From: Vogesella sp. XCS3
Lineage (GTDB): Bacteria > Pseudomonadota > Gammaproteobacteria > Burkholderiales > Chromobacteriaceae
Reading direction: 5' to 3'
DNA: 64,000 bases
Assembly (NCBI RefSeq): GCF_020616155.1
Contig: NZ_CP085530.1
Span: 2,788,501-2,852,500, forward strand
In this document: positions 19,667 through 29,545 of the stretch, one piece after another
Layout: the number at the start of each line of letters is the position of its first letter
How positions within the stretch are numbered: position 1 is the stretch's first letter
Notes under the pieces: model-generated
The model's input: only the letters and a program-made list of their open reading frames with translations
Database searches by the model: none
What the model was told of the DNA's origin: nothing
Position numbers and translations under genes: made by a program

Positions 19667-21196
19667 GTGTCCAGCCCGGCGCCCTCTACGTCACCGCTCA
19701 CCCCGCCGCGCGCGCTGCGCTACTACAATATTTTCCGGGTAGCCAGCGTGGCGGCGCTGCTGATCATGACGCAGTGGGCCATGCCGGCGCCGTTTGGCGG
19801 CAATGCCTGGCTCAGCGGCTGGCTGCTGATGTACGGCGGGCTGGTGGTGCTGGGCGTGCTGCTGCCACGGCTGCGCATCCCGCTGGAGTGGGGCGTAACC
19901 GTGAGCCTGGCGGGCGATATTGCCCTGCTGGTGGTGTACATGCACGAGTACGGTGGCGTGCAAAGCGGCTTTGGCATGTTGCTGCTGCCCTTCCTGGCGG
20001 TAGCCGGCATGCTGGTTACCGGCCGTCTGGCGCTGTTTCACGCCGCCATGGCGACGCTGGCCGTGTTTGCCAGCGTGCTGGTGTATGCGCTGAATGGCCT
20101 GAGTATTCCGCGCGAGTTGTTCCAGGCCGCGCTGCTGGCTATTGCCTGCTTTGTGACCAGTAGTACCACCTGGCTGCTGGCGCGCAAGGCGCGCGAATCG
20201 GAAAGGTTGGCCGCAGAGCGTGGCGGCCAGCTGGCCAGCCTGAACCGCGTCAACGCGCTGGTGCTGCAAGCGCTGCGCGAGGGCGTGGTGGTGCTGGATG
20301 GCCACGGTGTGGTGCGCCACTACAATAGCCGCGCCGAGCGCCTGCTGGGCCGCATCCAGCGCGAGGCCACCCTGCCCGAGCTGATGCCGGTGATACAGCG
20401 CTGGCGGCGCGGTGGCTGCCAGCCCTACGCCCAGACCATAGAAAGCAATGTGCGTGGCCAGCAGCTGATCGGCCGCATGGTGCCGCTGGAGGAAAACGGC
20501 GCCCCCTTGCTGGTGCTGTTCCTGCAAAACGTGGCCGAGCTGGCCGCCGAGGCGCAGCAGCTCAAACTCACCGCGCTGGGCCGCCTTACTGCCAATATTG
20601 CCCATGAAATCCGCAACCCGCTGGCCGCCATCAGCCACGCCAGCGAGCTGTTGGCCGAAGACGCCGCCGACCCGGCCACCCAGCGCCTGGCCGCCATGGT
20701 GCAAGACAATACCCGCCGCATCAACCGGTTGGTAGAGGAAGTACTGCAGCTAAACCGCCGCGACCGTGTGCGCAGCGAAACACTGGAGCTGAGCCGCTTT
20801 TTGCCCGAGCTCATCGACAGCTTTGTGCTGGCCCACCCCGACACTGCCGGGCGCATCCTGACCCGCTATCTGGCGCCGGCAAGCGTGCGCTTTGACCGTG
20901 GCCACCTGCAGCAAATACTGGGCAACCTGCTCAGCAATGGCTGGCGTCACAGCAGCCGCACTACCGGCGCACTACGCATGGAAATCGACCACGATTGCAT
21001 CCGCGTGATCGACGATGGCCCCGGTATCGCCCCCGATACGCAGAGCCACTTGTTCGAACCCTTTTTCACCACTGAAAGCAGCGGTACCGGCCTGGGCTTG
21101 TACATCGCCCGCGAGCTGGCCGAGGCCAACGGTGCCCGGCTGGACTACCAGCCGCCCGGTGGCTGCTTTCGCCTGAGCCTGCCCAAGGAACCATGA
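19667..21196 (+). CDS. pilS: Sensor histidine kinase PilS
   Basis: About 509 residues. An N-terminal membrane domain with about six hydrophobic segments (residues 20-175) precedes a PAS-like segment (ALREGVVVLDGHGVVRHYNSRAERLLG). The kinase has H-box NIAHEIRNPLAAISHASELLAED, N-box LLSNGWRHSS and the ATP loops DDGPGIA and GTGLGLYIARELAEANG. With PilR it controls pilin transcription. I choose GTG at 19667, four bases past the parC stop; a TTG at 19637 inside parC is the longer alternative. The stop overlaps the pilR ATG by 4 bp. Confidence 0.92.
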   Translation: MSSPAPSTSPLTPPRALRYYNIFRVASVAALLIMTQWAMPAPFGGNAWLSGWLLMYGGLVVLGVLLPRLRIPLEWGVTVSLAGDIALLVVYMHEYGGVQSGFGMLLLPFLAVAGMLVTGRLALFHAAMATLAVFASVLVYALNGLSIPRELFQAALLAIACFVTSSTTWLLARKARESERLAAERGGQLASLNRVNALVLQALREGVVVLDGHGVVRHYNSRAERLLGRIQREATLPELMPVIQRWRRGGCQPYAQTIESNVRGQQLIGRMVPLEENGAPLLVLFLQNVAELAAEAQQLKLTALGRLTANIAHEIRNPLAAISHASELLAEDAADPATQRLAAMVQDNTRRINRLVEEVLQLNRRDRVRSETLELSRFLPELIDSFVLAHPDTAGRILTRYLAPASVRFDRGHLQQILGNLLSNGWRHSSRTTGALRMEIDHDCIRVIDDGPGIAPDTQSHLFEPFFTTESSGTGLGLYIARELAEANGARLDYQPPGGCFRLSLPKEP

Positions 21197-22524
21197 GCCG
21201 CGTACTGATCGTTGACGACGAACCCGATATCCGCGAACTGCTGCAACTGACCCTGTTGAAGATGGGGCTGGAAGTAGACAGCGCCGCCTCGGTAGGCGAC
21301 GCCTGCAGCAAGCTGGCCCGCCAGCGTTTCGAGCTGGTACTCACCGATATGCGTCTGCCCGACGGCGAAGGCCTGCAGGTGGTGCAGTACATTGCCGAAC
21401 AGCAGCTGGATATTCCGGTGGCGGTGATTACCGCTTTTGGCAGTACCGAAAACGCCGTAGCCGCCATGAAGGCCGGCGCGTTTGACTACCTGGCCAAGCC
21501 GCTGAGCCTGGCCGCGCTGCGCGCCCTGGTGAAGTCGGCCATCCGCCTGCCTGCCGCTGCGGCCAACCCTGCCATGGCGGGTGAACGCCTGCTGGGCGAG
21601 GCCCCGGCCATGCAAGAGGTACGCAAGCTGATTGCCAAGCTGGCGCGCAGCCAGGCGGCGGTGCATATCAGCGGTGAATCGGGTACCGGTAAAGAGCAGG
21701 CTGCCCGCCAGATACACGAACAAAGCCCCCGCGCCGGCAAACCCTTTGTGGCGGTGAACTGCGGTGCCATTCCGGAAAACCTGATGGAGAGCGAGTTTTT
21801 CGGCAGCAAGAAAGGCGCGTATACCGGTGCGGATGCCGACCGAGAAGGCTTCTTTCAGCAGGCACACGGCGGTACGCTGTTTCTGGACGAGGTGGCCGAC
21901 CTGCCGCTGGCCATGCAGGTCAAGCTGCTGCGCGTGATCCAGGAAAAAACCGTGCGTCGCCTGGGGGCCACGCAAGAAGAAGCCATCGATGTACGCATCC
22001 TGTCGGCCACGCACCGCAACCTGCCCCAGGCAGTAAGCGATGGCTTGTTCCGCCAGGATCTGTTCTACCGGCTGAACGTCATCAGCCTGGCCATGCCGGC
22101 GCTGCGCGAGCTGCGCGACGATATTCCGCGCTTTGTCGGCGCCCTGCTCGACCGCTTTGCCGGCAGCAGCGAGGTGCGCCCGCGCCTGACCCCCGACGCG
22201 GTAAAAGCCCTGCTGGCCTACCATTACCCGGGCAATTTCCGCGAGCTGGAAAACATTCTGGAACGCGCGGTGGCGTTGTGTAGCGACGATCGTATCGAGC
22301 CGGAAGACCTGCAGCTGGGTGCCTGCCCGGATAGCCTGGCCGAGGGTGACACGCTGGTGCCGGGCAGCAGCGAAACCCTGCAAGACTACCTGGACCGCGT
22401 GGAGCGGGTGGCGATAGAAGCGGCTTTGCAGCAAAGCGAGGGCAACCGTACCCAGGCGGCCAAGCTGCTGGGGGTAAGCTTCCGCTCGCTGCGCTACCGG
22501 CTGGAGAGGCTGGGGATGAAGTAA
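21193..22524 (+). CDS. pilR: Sigma-54-dependent response regulator PilR
   Basis: 443 residues in the NtrC layout. Receiver: IVDDEPDIREL with phospho-acceptor Asp in LTDMRLPDG. AAA+ domain: Walker A GESGTGKEQ, the sigma-54 contact loop as GAYTGAD, and GGTLFLDEVADLP. C-terminal Fis-type helix-turn-helix: GNRTQAAKLLGVSFRSLRYRLERLGMK. It activates pilin transcription with RpoN. The GAFTGA loop has Phe to Tyr, a tolerated change. Translationally coupled to pilS. Confidence 0.94.
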   Translation: MSRVLIVDDEPDIRELLQLTLLKMGLEVDSAASVGDACSKLARQRFELVLTDMRLPDGEGLQVVQYIAEQQLDIPVAVITAFGSTENAVAAMKAGAFDYLAKPLSLAALRALVKSAIRLPAAAANPAMAGERLLGEAPAMQEVRKLIAKLARSQAAVHISGESGTGKEQAARQIHEQSPRAGKPFVAVNCGAIPENLMESEFFGSKKGAYTGADADREGFFQQAHGGTLFLDEVADLPLAMQVKLLRVIQEKTVRRLGATQEEAIDVRILSATHRNLPQAVSDGLFRQDLFYRLNVISLAMPALRELRDDIPRFVGALLDRFAGSSEVRPRLTPDAVKALLAYHYPGNFRELENILERAVALCSDDRIEPEDLQLGACPDSLAEGDTLVPGSSETLQDYLDRVERVAIEAALQQSEGNRTQAAKLLGVSFRSLRYRLERLGMK

Positions 22525-22559
22525 GCCCTGGCGGGCGGAGGGTGGTACCCGCATAAAAC

Positions 22560-22590
22560 AAAACCCCGGTCTGCAGCAGGCCGGGGTTTT
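22560..22590. terminator. Bidirectional terminator between pilR and the chemoreceptor
   Basis: 10-bp stem AAAACCCCGG / CCGGGGTTTT with an 11-base loop. A/T flanks on both sides suit both convergent genes. Confidence 0.85.
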
Positions 22591-22607
22591 GTGTCACTGG
22601 CGGGTCG

Positions 22608-24644
22608 TCAGATCTTGAAGCGCGATACCGACTGGCGCAGCTGCTGCGCCATGGCAGTCATTTCGCAGGCAGCCAGCGAGGCGTCGTGCGCCTTGTGGTG
22701 GTTCTGGTCGGCTTGCTGCGCCACTCGTTCCACGTTGTGGGCGATGTCCATGCTGGCAGTGCTTTGTTCGCGCAGTGCGTCGGCAATGCCGACGACCGAT
22801 TCTTCTACCTTGCGCGCGCCGTCGCGGATGCTTTGCAGGCTGTCGCCGGCTTCGCTGGCCGATTTCACGCCGGCTTCTACCTGCAGCACGCCGCTATTCA
22901 TGCTCTCTACCGCTTCGCGCGATTCGGACTGGATGCGGCCAACCGTCTCGCTGATTTCCAGCGTGGATTGCGTGGTGCGCTCGGCCAGCTTGCGTACTTC
23001 GTCGGCCACCACGGCAAAACCGCGGCCCATTTCACCGGCGCGGGCGGCTTCGATGGCAGCGTTCAGCGCCAGCAGGTTGGTCTGGTCGGCAATGTCGCGG
23101 ATCACGGTGACCACGCGGCTGATCTGCTCGGAGCGCTCGCCCAGCTGGGTGACGGTGGCGGCGGTGCTGCCGCTGGCGGCAGCGATTTCGCGCATGGTCT
23201 GCACGGTGCGGCCAACAATCACTTCGCCGGTTTTGGACACCTGGTCGGACTGGATGGCCAGCTCGCGCGCGTCGCTGGCGTACTGGCTGACCTGGCTGAT
23301 GCTTTGTGTCATCTCCTCGACACAGGCGGCCATGGCGGCCACGGCCCGGCTTTGCTCCTGCGAGCTGCCGGACACGTCTTCCGACAGCGCGGCCAGGCCC
23401 TGCGCGTTGCGTGCCAGGCCATCCACGCTCTGGTTCACTTCGCTGATCAGCTGGCGCAGCTCTTTGCACATCAGGTTATTGGCTTGCAGCACTTCGCCGA
23501 TTTCATCGTGGCGGTCTACGGCAATACTCACGGTCAGGTCGCCAGCGGCCACGCGGCGGGTGGTGTCTACCAGGCGTGCCAGCGGGGCGCTGACCCAACG
23601 GCGCATGGCCACGAAGACCAGCGCTACCAGCAGTACGATGACCAGCAGGGTGCCCAGCAGCATCTTGACCTGCATTTCGTGCGGCTCACGCACCAGCTCG
23701 TCCTGGTAGGCGCTGGTGGCAACCAGCCAGCCCCACTGCGGGTAAGGCACGAAGGTAGCCAGTTTCAGACGTGGCTTGGTGGCGCCGGCGTCCAGCCAGT
23801 TGTAACGGATTTGCCCTTGCTGCTGCGAGATCATGGTCTTGATAAAAGGCTGGCCGTCGGCATCGGTGCTGTCCAGCAGGTTTTTGCCTTCTTTATTGGG
23901 GTGGATGACCAGCTCGCCCGGGCGTGTTTTGGCGTCCAGCACGTATACGTAGCCGCTATCACCGATCTTGAGCGACAGGATCTTCTGCTTCAGTGCTTTC
24001 AGCCCGTCGGTGTAATCGATACCGGCAAAGACCACGGCAACAACCTGGCCGGCGGCATCCTTCAGCGGTATGTAGTGTGTCATGTAGTCACGGCCAAACA
24101 GGTTGGCCGGGCCGGTATAGCGCTCGCCGCTTTTCAGCAGGCTATACGCCGGGTGGGCGTGGTCCAGCGAGGTGCCCACGGCGCGGGTGCCGTCTTCTTT
24201 TTTCAGCGACGATGCAATGCGGATGAAATCATCGCCCTGGCGTACAAACAGGGTGGCTACGCCGCGGGTCGCCTGGGTAAAACGGTCTACCTGGATTTCG
24301 TTGCCGTTCAGCAGTGTGTCGCCGCTATACAGTGCCGGGGCACTGTTGCCGCTGATAGTGACAGGGTTGGCCGCATCCACGCGTAGCGCCCCCGGCAGGC
24401 TGGCGGCCAGCTGTGCGGCACTATTGTGGGCGCTGCTTTCCAGCACGCTGGCGTAGGCAGCAATACTGTCTACGACTTGCTGGTTGGTTTGTTGCATGGT
24501 GTCGACCGCGCGCTGTTCTACGCGGTTGCCCAGCCACTGGCTAACAACCAGGCCGGCAATACCCAGAATGATAAACAGCGCGATGCTGAGCACCAGGCTG
24601 AGTTTTTGCGCCAATGACAGGCGCGAGATGGTGAGTTTGGACAT
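22608..24644 (-). CDS. Methyl-accepting chemotaxis protein with Cache sensor
   Basis: 678 residues. Transmembrane helix at about 15-37, a large periplasmic double-Cache-like sensor (about 38-325, with [29 protein letters not shown]), a second helix ([20 protein letters not shown]), HAMP, and a cytoplasmic signalling hairpin with the conserved tip [40 protein letters not shown]. There is no C-terminal CheR-tether pentapeptide. Ligand unknown; such sensors often bind small organic acids. The 204 bp upstream are AT-rich and hold the promoter but no gene. Confidence 0.93.
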   Translation of the reverse strand: MSKLTISRLSLAQKLSLVLSIALFIILGIAGLVVSQWLGNRVEQRAVDTMQQTNQQVVDSIAAYASVLESSAHNSAAQLAASLPGALRVDAANPVTISGNSAPALYSGDTLLNGNEIQVDRFTQATRGVATLFVRQGDDFIRIASSLKKEDGTRAVGTSLDHAHPAYSLLKSGERYTGPANLFGRDYMTHYIPLKDAAGQVVAVVFAGIDYTDGLKALKQKILSLKIGDSGYVYVLDAKTRPGELVIHPNKEGKNLLDSTDADGQPFIKTMISQQQGQIRYNWLDAGATKPRLKLATFVPYPQWGWLVATSAYQDELVREPHEMQVKMLLGTLLVIVLLVALVFVAMRRWVSAPLARLVDTTRRVAAGDLTVSIAVDRHDEIGEVLQANNLMCKELRQLISEVNQSVDGLARNAQGLAALSEDVSGSSQEQSRAVAAMAACVEEMTQSISQVSQYASDARELAIQSDQVSKTGEVIVGRTVQTMREIAAASGSTAATVTQLGERSEQISRVVTVIRDIADQTNLLALNAAIEAARAGEMGRGFAVVADEVRKLAERTTQSTLEISETVGRIQSESREAVESMNSGVLQVEAGVKSASEAGDSLQSIRDGARKVEESVVGIADALREQSTASMDIAHNVERVAQQADQNHHKAHDASLAACEMTAMAQQLRQSVSRFKI

Positions 24645-24848
24645 GGCTCTTTTTACGCATAGGTGGGTGGTTTTGCGCGTGTTTAATTTATATATTTATT
24701 AAATGAAAATGATTTTTTATATAAAATCACGCGTAGATATCGTATGTCCTAATGCGCACCACGCTGTTGATAATGGTCAAATCCTGTTGGCTAGGTGGCT
24801 GATTTTTAAAAACTTTCTACATTATATCTGCGGAATACCTTTGGCATT

Positions 24849-25703
24849 TTATTGCTGAAATGCAAACAAACTTGCAGCAAATGCATCAATAGCCGGGGCG
24901 CGTACGCCGCGACGGCGAATCAACACGGTAGGGGCGAGCGCGAGCTGCGCGGGTAGCGGGTGGGTAGCCACATGGCCGGCGGCCGGGGTCAGCGCCAGCA
25001 GCGCTTCGGGCACCAGCGCAATACCCATGCCGCTGGCGGCGCAGCTGATCATGGCATGGTAGGAGTCCAGCTCTACCAGCCGGTCCACCACGCAGCCGCT
25101 TTCATCCAGCCAGCGCTCCAGCCGCTGCCGGTAGGCGCAGCCGTGGTCGAAAGCCAGCAGGGTGAGCGGCCCGTGTTCCGGCCCTACCCTGGCGCCCAGT
25201 GCGCTGATCAGCAGCAGGTTTTCCTGGCAAAACGGCTGGCTTTCCAGCCTGGGTTCGTTTACCGGCCCGCATACCAGCGCGCAGTCCAGCTCCCCTGCCA
25301 GTACGGCGCCGATCATGCTGGCGGTAGGGCCGGTGCGCAGCTCCAGCCGCACATCCGGGTGTTGCTGATGAAAGTGGGCCAGCAAGGGTGGCAGGCGCAC
25401 GGCGGCAGTGTTTTCCATGGCGCCCAGGCGCAGCGTGCCGCGTGGCGTATCGCTGGCCACCGCGGCGCGTGCTTCGTCGGCCAGCGCCAGCAAGCGCGCG
25501 CTATAGTCGGCCAGCACGTGGGCGGCTGCGGTTGGCCGCACGCCGCGGCCGTCGCGTTCGAACAGCGCGACACCCAGGCTGTCTTCCAGCTGCTTGATGC
25601 GGGTGGTGATGTTGGATTGCACGCGGTGCAGGCGGCGCGCGGCGGCGGTAATGCCGCCTTCCTTGAGTACCGCCTGAAAGATAGCCAGGTCGCCTAGGTC
25701 CAT
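24849..25703 (-). CDS. LysR-family transcriptional regulator
   Basis: 284 residues: an N-terminal winged helix (MDLGDLAIFQAVLKEGGITAAARRLHRVQSNITTRIKQLEDSLGVALFERDGRGV) and a periplasmic-binding-like effector domain. I start at 25703 because GGAG lies at proper spacing before it; an ATG 12 bases upstream overlaps that site. It is divergent from an EamA transporter and a tautomerase across 99 bp, so these are its likely targets. Confidence 0.9.
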   Translation of the reverse strand: MDLGDLAIFQAVLKEGGITAAARRLHRVQSNITTRIKQLEDSLGVALFERDGRGVRPTAAAHVLADYSARLLALADEARAAVASDTPRGTLRLGAMENTAAVRLPPLLAHFHQQHPDVRLELRTGPTASMIGAVLAGELDCALVCGPVNEPRLESQPFCQENLLLISALGARVGPEHGPLTLLAFDHGCAYRQRLERWLDESGCVVDRLVELDSYHAMISCAASGMGIALVPEALLALTPAAGHVATHPLPAQLALAPTVLIRRRGVRAPAIDAFAASLFAFQQ

Positions 25704-25802
25704 ATTGTTCTCCATATGGGATGCTTTTCATCATATTAATTCATTTTTCAGGATGAAAAACGGCGCGCATAGTGACAGCCTGTTTCCCTGCCGAGATCTG
25801 TC

Positions 25803-26717
25803 ATGTCCCAACGCGCCAGCCGTCACGGCTACCTGTACCTGTTTGCCTGCCTGTTGCTGTGGAGCAGCTTCATGTTGATGGCGCGCCTGGGTGGCAAGAC
25901 GCCGCTCACCGCCTACGACCTGCTGGCGCTGCGGCTGGGCACCGCCAGCCTAGTGCTACTGTGTTTGCCGCGCCCGCCGTTGGCCGCGTGGCGCGATGCG
26001 CGGCTGTGGTTGCTAGCGCTGATAGGCTGCATCGGTTTCTGCCTGCTGTGCTACAGCGCGGTACGCTGGGTGCCGGCCGCGCACCTGGCCTTGCTGGTGG
26101 CCGGCATCCAGCCTTTCCTGATGGCGCTGCTGCTGTTGCTGCTGGGCCAGGGTTGGCCGCAGCGTGCCGCCCGCCCCGGTTATGCGGTGATGGCGCTGGG
26201 GCTGGGTTTGCTGGCTTGGCCGCTGTTTGCCGGTCAGGCGCTGCCGGGGCAATGGCTGGGCGATGGCATGCTGCTGACCGCTGGTGTGCTGTGGGCGCTC
26301 TATGCCTTGCTGGCCAAACGCTGGGGCTACGCGCCGTGGCTGCTCACCAGCTTTGTGACACTGGCGTCCACCCTGCTCTACCTGCCTGTTTATCTGTTGT
26401 GGCTGCCCAAAGGCCTGGCGGCAACGCCGTGGCCGATGATCGTGAGCCAGGCGCTGTTTCACGGCATCAGCCCGGCCATCGTCGCCATGCTGTGTTACCT
26501 GCGGGCTGTCGATTTACTAGGCCCGTCACGCGTGGCGGCGCTGATGGCGCTGATCCCGGTGCTGACCGGTATCGCCGCCGTACCGCTATTGCACGAGCCG
26601 CTCACTGCCACGCTGGCGTCGGCGCTGTTGTGTGTATCGCTGGGTGCCTGGTGGGTGTCGCGCCCGGCGCCGGCACCGGCCCAGCTCCGCCCGGCGGCGG
26701 CTTGCGGCCAACCCTGA
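25803..26717 (+). CDS. EamA/DMT-superfamily transporter
   Basis: 304 residues with about ten hydrophobic segments and two EamA repeats (SRHGYLYLFACLLLWSSFMLMARLGGKTPL... and GDGMLLTAGVLWALYALLAKRWG...). The final segment ALIPVLTGIAAVPLLHEPLTA is characteristic. It probably exports a small metabolite. Likely controlled by the divergent LysR gene and cotranscribed with the tautomerase 21 bp downstream. Confidence 0.87.
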   Translation: MSQRASRHGYLYLFACLLLWSSFMLMARLGGKTPLTAYDLLALRLGTASLVLLCLPRPPLAAWRDARLWLLALIGCIGFCLLCYSAVRWVPAAHLALLVAGIQPFLMALLLLLLGQGWPQRAARPGYAVMALGLGLLAWPLFAGQALPGQWLGDGMLLTAGVLWALYALLAKRWGYAPWLLTSFVTLASTLLYLPVYLLWLPKGLAATPWPMIVSQALFHGISPAIVAMLCYLRAVDLLGPSRVAALMALIPVLTGIAAVPLLHEPLTATLASALLCVSLGAWWVSRPAPAPAQLRPAAACGQP

Positions 26718-26738
26718 ACCTGAAACCCTGGAGTCATC

Positions 26739-26942
26739 ATGCCCTACGTCAATATCAAGATTACCCGTGAAGGCGCGACCGCCGAGCAAAAAGCCGAGCT
26801 GATTGCCGGTGTGACACAGCTGCTGCAGACAGTGCTGAACAAGAACCCGGCCACCACCGTGGTGGTGATCGACGAGGTGGACACCGATAACTGGGGCATC
26901 GGCGGCGAGAGCGTCACCGTGCGCCGCGCGCGCGGCAGCTAG
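26739..26942 (+). CDS. 4-oxalocrotonate tautomerase-family enzyme
   Basis: 67 residues, the normal size for these hexameric tautomerases. Pro at position 2 (MPYVNIKITREGATAEQKAELIAGVTQLL) becomes the catalytic N-terminal base after Met removal; the C-terminal half NPATTVVVIDEVDTDNWGIGGESV also fits. The physiological substrate is unknown because no aromatic meta-cleavage genes are nearby. GGAG precedes the ATG. Confidence 0.9.
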   Translation: MPYVNIKITREGATAEQKAELIAGVTQLLQTVLNKNPATTVVVIDEVDTDNWGIGGESVTVRRARGS

Positions 26943-26966
26943 GCGCTGCAGTCTGTTGTAGCCAGC

Positions 26967-26992
26967 AAAAAGCCCCGCTCAGGCGGGGCTTT
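26967..26992 (+). terminator. Intrinsic terminator after the tautomerase gene
   Basis: Stem AAAGCCCCGC / GCGGGGCTTT with loop TCAG; it may also serve the convergent PsiF-like gene. Confidence 0.8.
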
Positions 26993-27011
26993 GTGTTGAG
27001 GCAGGAGCGGA

Positions 27012-27272
27012 TCAGGCGGCGCCGGCGTCTTTCACGCATTTCTTCACAAAGCTGTTTTTGGCTGCGCCGGCCAGTTTCTTCTCGGCGGCTTTGGCGTCGC
27101 AGCTGGCTTGCGCACCAGCGGCTTTGCTGTCTTTTTCACACTTCTTCACGAAGCTGTTCTTGGCGGCGCCGGCCAGTTTTTTCTCGGTGGCTTTGGCTTC
27201 GCAGCTGGCGTCAGCGGCAAAGGTGGCGGTAGAAACACAGGCCAGCAGGGCCAGGGCAAGCAGTTTGCGCAT
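27012..27272 (-). CDS. PsiF-like secreted protein with two tandem repeats
   Basis: 86 residues: a signal peptide (MRKLLALALLACVSTATFAADA) and two near-identical units of about 30 residues, each built as C(E/D)AKA-EKKLAGAAKNSFVKKC-KD. This is the PsiF repeat, named after an E. coli phosphate-starvation-inducible gene, with a Cys at each end of the unit. Function unknown. The start at 27272 removes an unrelated upstream extension of the open frame. The repeats are also visible in the DNA. Confidence 0.85.
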   Translation of the reverse strand: MRKLLALALLACVSTATFAADASCEAKATEKKLAGAAKNSFVKKCEKDSKAAGAQASCDAKAAEKKLAGAAKNSFVKKCVKDAGAA

Positions 27273-27337
27273 GGTAGTCGTCCTTTGGGTTGGCGATAAG
27301 GCGTCATCAGTATTGCCCTGCCTGATGGTGGCTGGCA

Positions 27338-27352
27338 AGGTTGGCCGCAGGG
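27338..27352 (+). repeat. Uptake-sequence-like repeat, full 15-base form
   Basis: AAGGTTGGCCGCAGG in the spacer between the PsiF-like gene and argH. Confidence 0.8.
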
Positions 27353-27390
27353 CAAACGGTAACAGTGTGTCATGCGTGGATGACAATATA

Positions 27391-27418
27391 AAAACCCCCG
27401 GTAGATACCGGGGGTTTT
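27391..27418 (-). terminator. Intrinsic terminator of argH
   Basis: 12-bp stem AAAACCCCCGGT / ACCGGGGGTTTT, loop AGAT, with a short T-run on the minus strand. Confidence 0.8.
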
Positions 27419-27435
27419 CTATGGAAATTGCTTGC

Positions 27436-28818
27436 CTAACCGGCCAGGCGGGCGCGGTGGCGGGCAATCTGGAAGCGTACCTGGTTCGGTGCGGTGCCGC
27501 CCACGTGGTCGCGTTGCGCCAGGCTGCCTTCCGGGGTCAGTACGCTGTACACGTCTTGCTCGATCAGGGTACTGAACTGGCGCAGCGTGTCCAGGCTCAG
27601 CTCGGCAATGTCCACGCCCTGCTGCTCGGCGTGGCGTACGGTCAGCGCCACCACTTCGTGGCTGTCGCGGAATGGCATGCCCTTTTTCACCAGGTAGTCG
27701 GCCAGGTCGGTGGCGGTGGCAAAGCCCTGCAGCACGGCAGCACGCATGGCGTCCGGCTTCACGGTGATGCCGCGCATCATGTCGGCGTAGATGCGCAGGG
27801 TGTCGATCAGGGTGTCGGCGGTGTCAAACAGCGGCTCTTTGTCTTCCTGATTGTCCTTGTTGTAGGCCAGTGGCTGCGCCTTCATCAGGGTGACCAGGGC
27901 GATCAGGTGGCCAACAACACGGCCGGATTTGCCGCGTACCAGCTCCGGTACGTCCGGGTTTTTCTTTTGCGGCATGATGGAGCTGCCGGTGCAGAAGCGG
28001 TCGGCGATATCGATAAAGCCGACGCGCGGGCTCATCCACAGGATCAGCTCTTCGGACAGGCGGCTCAGGTGCACCATCACCAGGCTGGCGGCGGCGGTGA
28101 ATTCGATGGCGAAGTCACGGTCGGACACGGCGTCCAGCGAGTTGTGGCACACGTCGTCAAAGCCCAGCAGCTGCGCGGTGTAGTGGCGGTCGATGGGGAA
28201 GGTGGTGCCGGCCAGTGCGGCGGCGCCCAGCGGCAGGCGGTTCACGCGCTTGCGGCAGTCGCTCATGCGCTCGGCGTCGCGGCCCAGCATTTCCACGTAG
28301 GCCAGCATGTGGTGGCCAAAGGTTACCGGCTGTGCCACCTGCAGGTGGGTGAAGCCCGGCATCACGGTGTCGGCGTGCTGTTCGGCCAGGTCCAGCAGGC
28401 TGGTTTGCAGCTCGGCGATCAGCACCACGATGGCGTCGATCTGCGCGCGCAGCCACAGGCGGATGTCGGTGGCGACCTGGTCGTTACGGCTGCGGCCGGT
28501 GTGCAGGCGCTTGCCGGCGTCGCCGATCTTGTCGGTGAGGCGGCGCTCCACGTTCATGTGCACGTCTTCCAGGTCCACGCTCCAGTCGAAGTTACCGGCG
28601 CGGATGTCGGCGATGATCTGCGCCATGCCGTCGCGGATGGCGGCCAGGTCGGCGTCGGACAGCACGCCGGACTTGTTCAGCATGGCGGCGTGCGCCAGCG
28701 AGCCTTCGATGTCGAACTCGGCCAGGCGGTTATCGAAAGTGACCGAAGCGGTGTATTTTTTAACCAGTTCGGAAACGGGTTCGGAGAAGCGGCCGGACCA
28801 GGCGTGCGTATCTTGCAT
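27436..28818 (-). CDS. argH: Argininosuccinate lyase
   Basis: 460 residues. Splits argininosuccinate into arginine and fumarate, the last step of arginine synthesis. The N-terminus is [26 protein letters not shown]; the fumarate-lyase signature [12 protein letters not shown] is intact, as are [13 protein letters not shown] and the [13 protein letters not shown] segment with the catalytic His. ATG at 28818 is chosen on homology; 15 more codons are open upstream. Single gene; argG is not nearby. Confidence 0.96.
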   Translation of the reverse strand: MQDTHAWSGRFSEPVSELVKKYTASVTFDNRLAEFDIEGSLAHAAMLNKSGVLSDADLAAIRDGMAQIIADIRAGNFDWSVDLEDVHMNVERRLTDKIGDAGKRLHTGRSRNDQVATDIRLWLRAQIDAIVVLIAELQTSLLDLAEQHADTVMPGFTHLQVAQPVTFGHHMLAYVEMLGRDAERMSDCRKRVNRLPLGAAALAGTTFPIDRHYTAQLLGFDDVCHNSLDAVSDRDFAIEFTAAASLVMVHLSRLSEELILWMSPRVGFIDIADRFCTGSSIMPQKKNPDVPELVRGKSGRVVGHLIALVTLMKAQPLAYNKDNQEDKEPLFDTADTLIDTLRIYADMMRGITVKPDAMRAAVLQGFATATDLADYLVKKGMPFRDSHEVVALTVRHAEQQGVDIAELSLDTLRQFSTLIEQDVYSVLTPEGSLAQRDHVGGTAPNQVRFQIARHRARLAG

Positions 28819-28938
28819 GGTGAAAATGTCCCAAGTCTGTAAATGTATGGCGATTATGGGCAAGGATTATATGCCAGCCCATCACCATAAAGGGATAGAC
28901 CGGCTGATTTTTCACCCGGCAGGCGCGCGCCGCTGCGC

Positions 28939-29490
28939 TTAGCGCTCGGCGCTGCCGTACAGGCGGTGCGGGCTGACGGCCACGCTGCCTTGCTCGGACG
29001 ACAGCCACAGCACGCCGTCCTGCACTGTGGCGTTCAGCTGCATGCTGCGCTCGCACAGCGCGGCCAGCTCGGCCAGGGTGTCGGTGGCGATGCTGAAGAT
29101 GTTCAGGTGGTCGAAGCGGCCAACCTTGCCGGCCATGCCTTCCCACCAGATATCCGCCGAACGGCCACCGTAGTTGTACAGCCATACCTGGCCGGCGCGG
29201 CCGCAGGCTTTGCGCAGGCGCTTTTCGTCCGGCTCGCCCAGCTCGATCCACTGCTCGATTTCCTCACTGAAATTCTTCTGCCACAGGTCCGGTTCCTCGT
29301 CGTCGCTGATACCGCGGGTAAAGGCCATGTATTCGCCGGCGTGCAGGGCAAATACGGCAATGCGCAGCATCATGCGCTCGATGGTTTCGGACGGGTGCTG
29401 GGCGATGGTCAGGCTGTGGCTGTCGTAATAGCCACGGTCCATATCGGAAATCGTGAGGTCGGCTTTGTAAATGGTGGCTTTCAGTGCCAT
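28939..29490 (-). CDS. yaeQ: YaeQ-family protein
   Basis: 183 residues of the conserved YaeQ family (PD-(D/E)XK nuclease-like fold). Signatures include MALKATIYKADLTISDMDRGYYDSHSLTIAQHPSE, LPDLWQKN-like ISDDEEPDLWQKN and ELGEPDEKRLRKACGRA. The cellular role is unclear; E. coli yaeQ was isolated as a suppressor connected with RfaH. The start at 29490 matches the family. Confidence 0.9.
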   Translation of the reverse strand: MALKATIYKADLTISDMDRGYYDSHSLTIAQHPSETIERMMLRIAVFALHAGEYMAFTRGISDDEEPDLWQKNFSEEIEQWIELGEPDEKRLRKACGRAGQVWLYNYGGRSADIWWEGMAGKVGRFDHLNIFSIATDTLAELAALCERSMQLNATVQDGVLWLSSEQGSVAVSPHRLYGSAER

Positions 29491-29545
29491 TGCAGGGCTT
29501 TCGCGTGGGGTACGTAAAGCCCTGCAGTGTAACGGGTTTTGCCCG

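Noticed and set aside
22686..24386. A 566-codon plus-strand frame opposite the chemoreceptor
   Set aside because: Antisense shadow; composition is Gly/His/Gln-rich and unlike any family, while the chemoreceptor on the minus strand has every expected motif.
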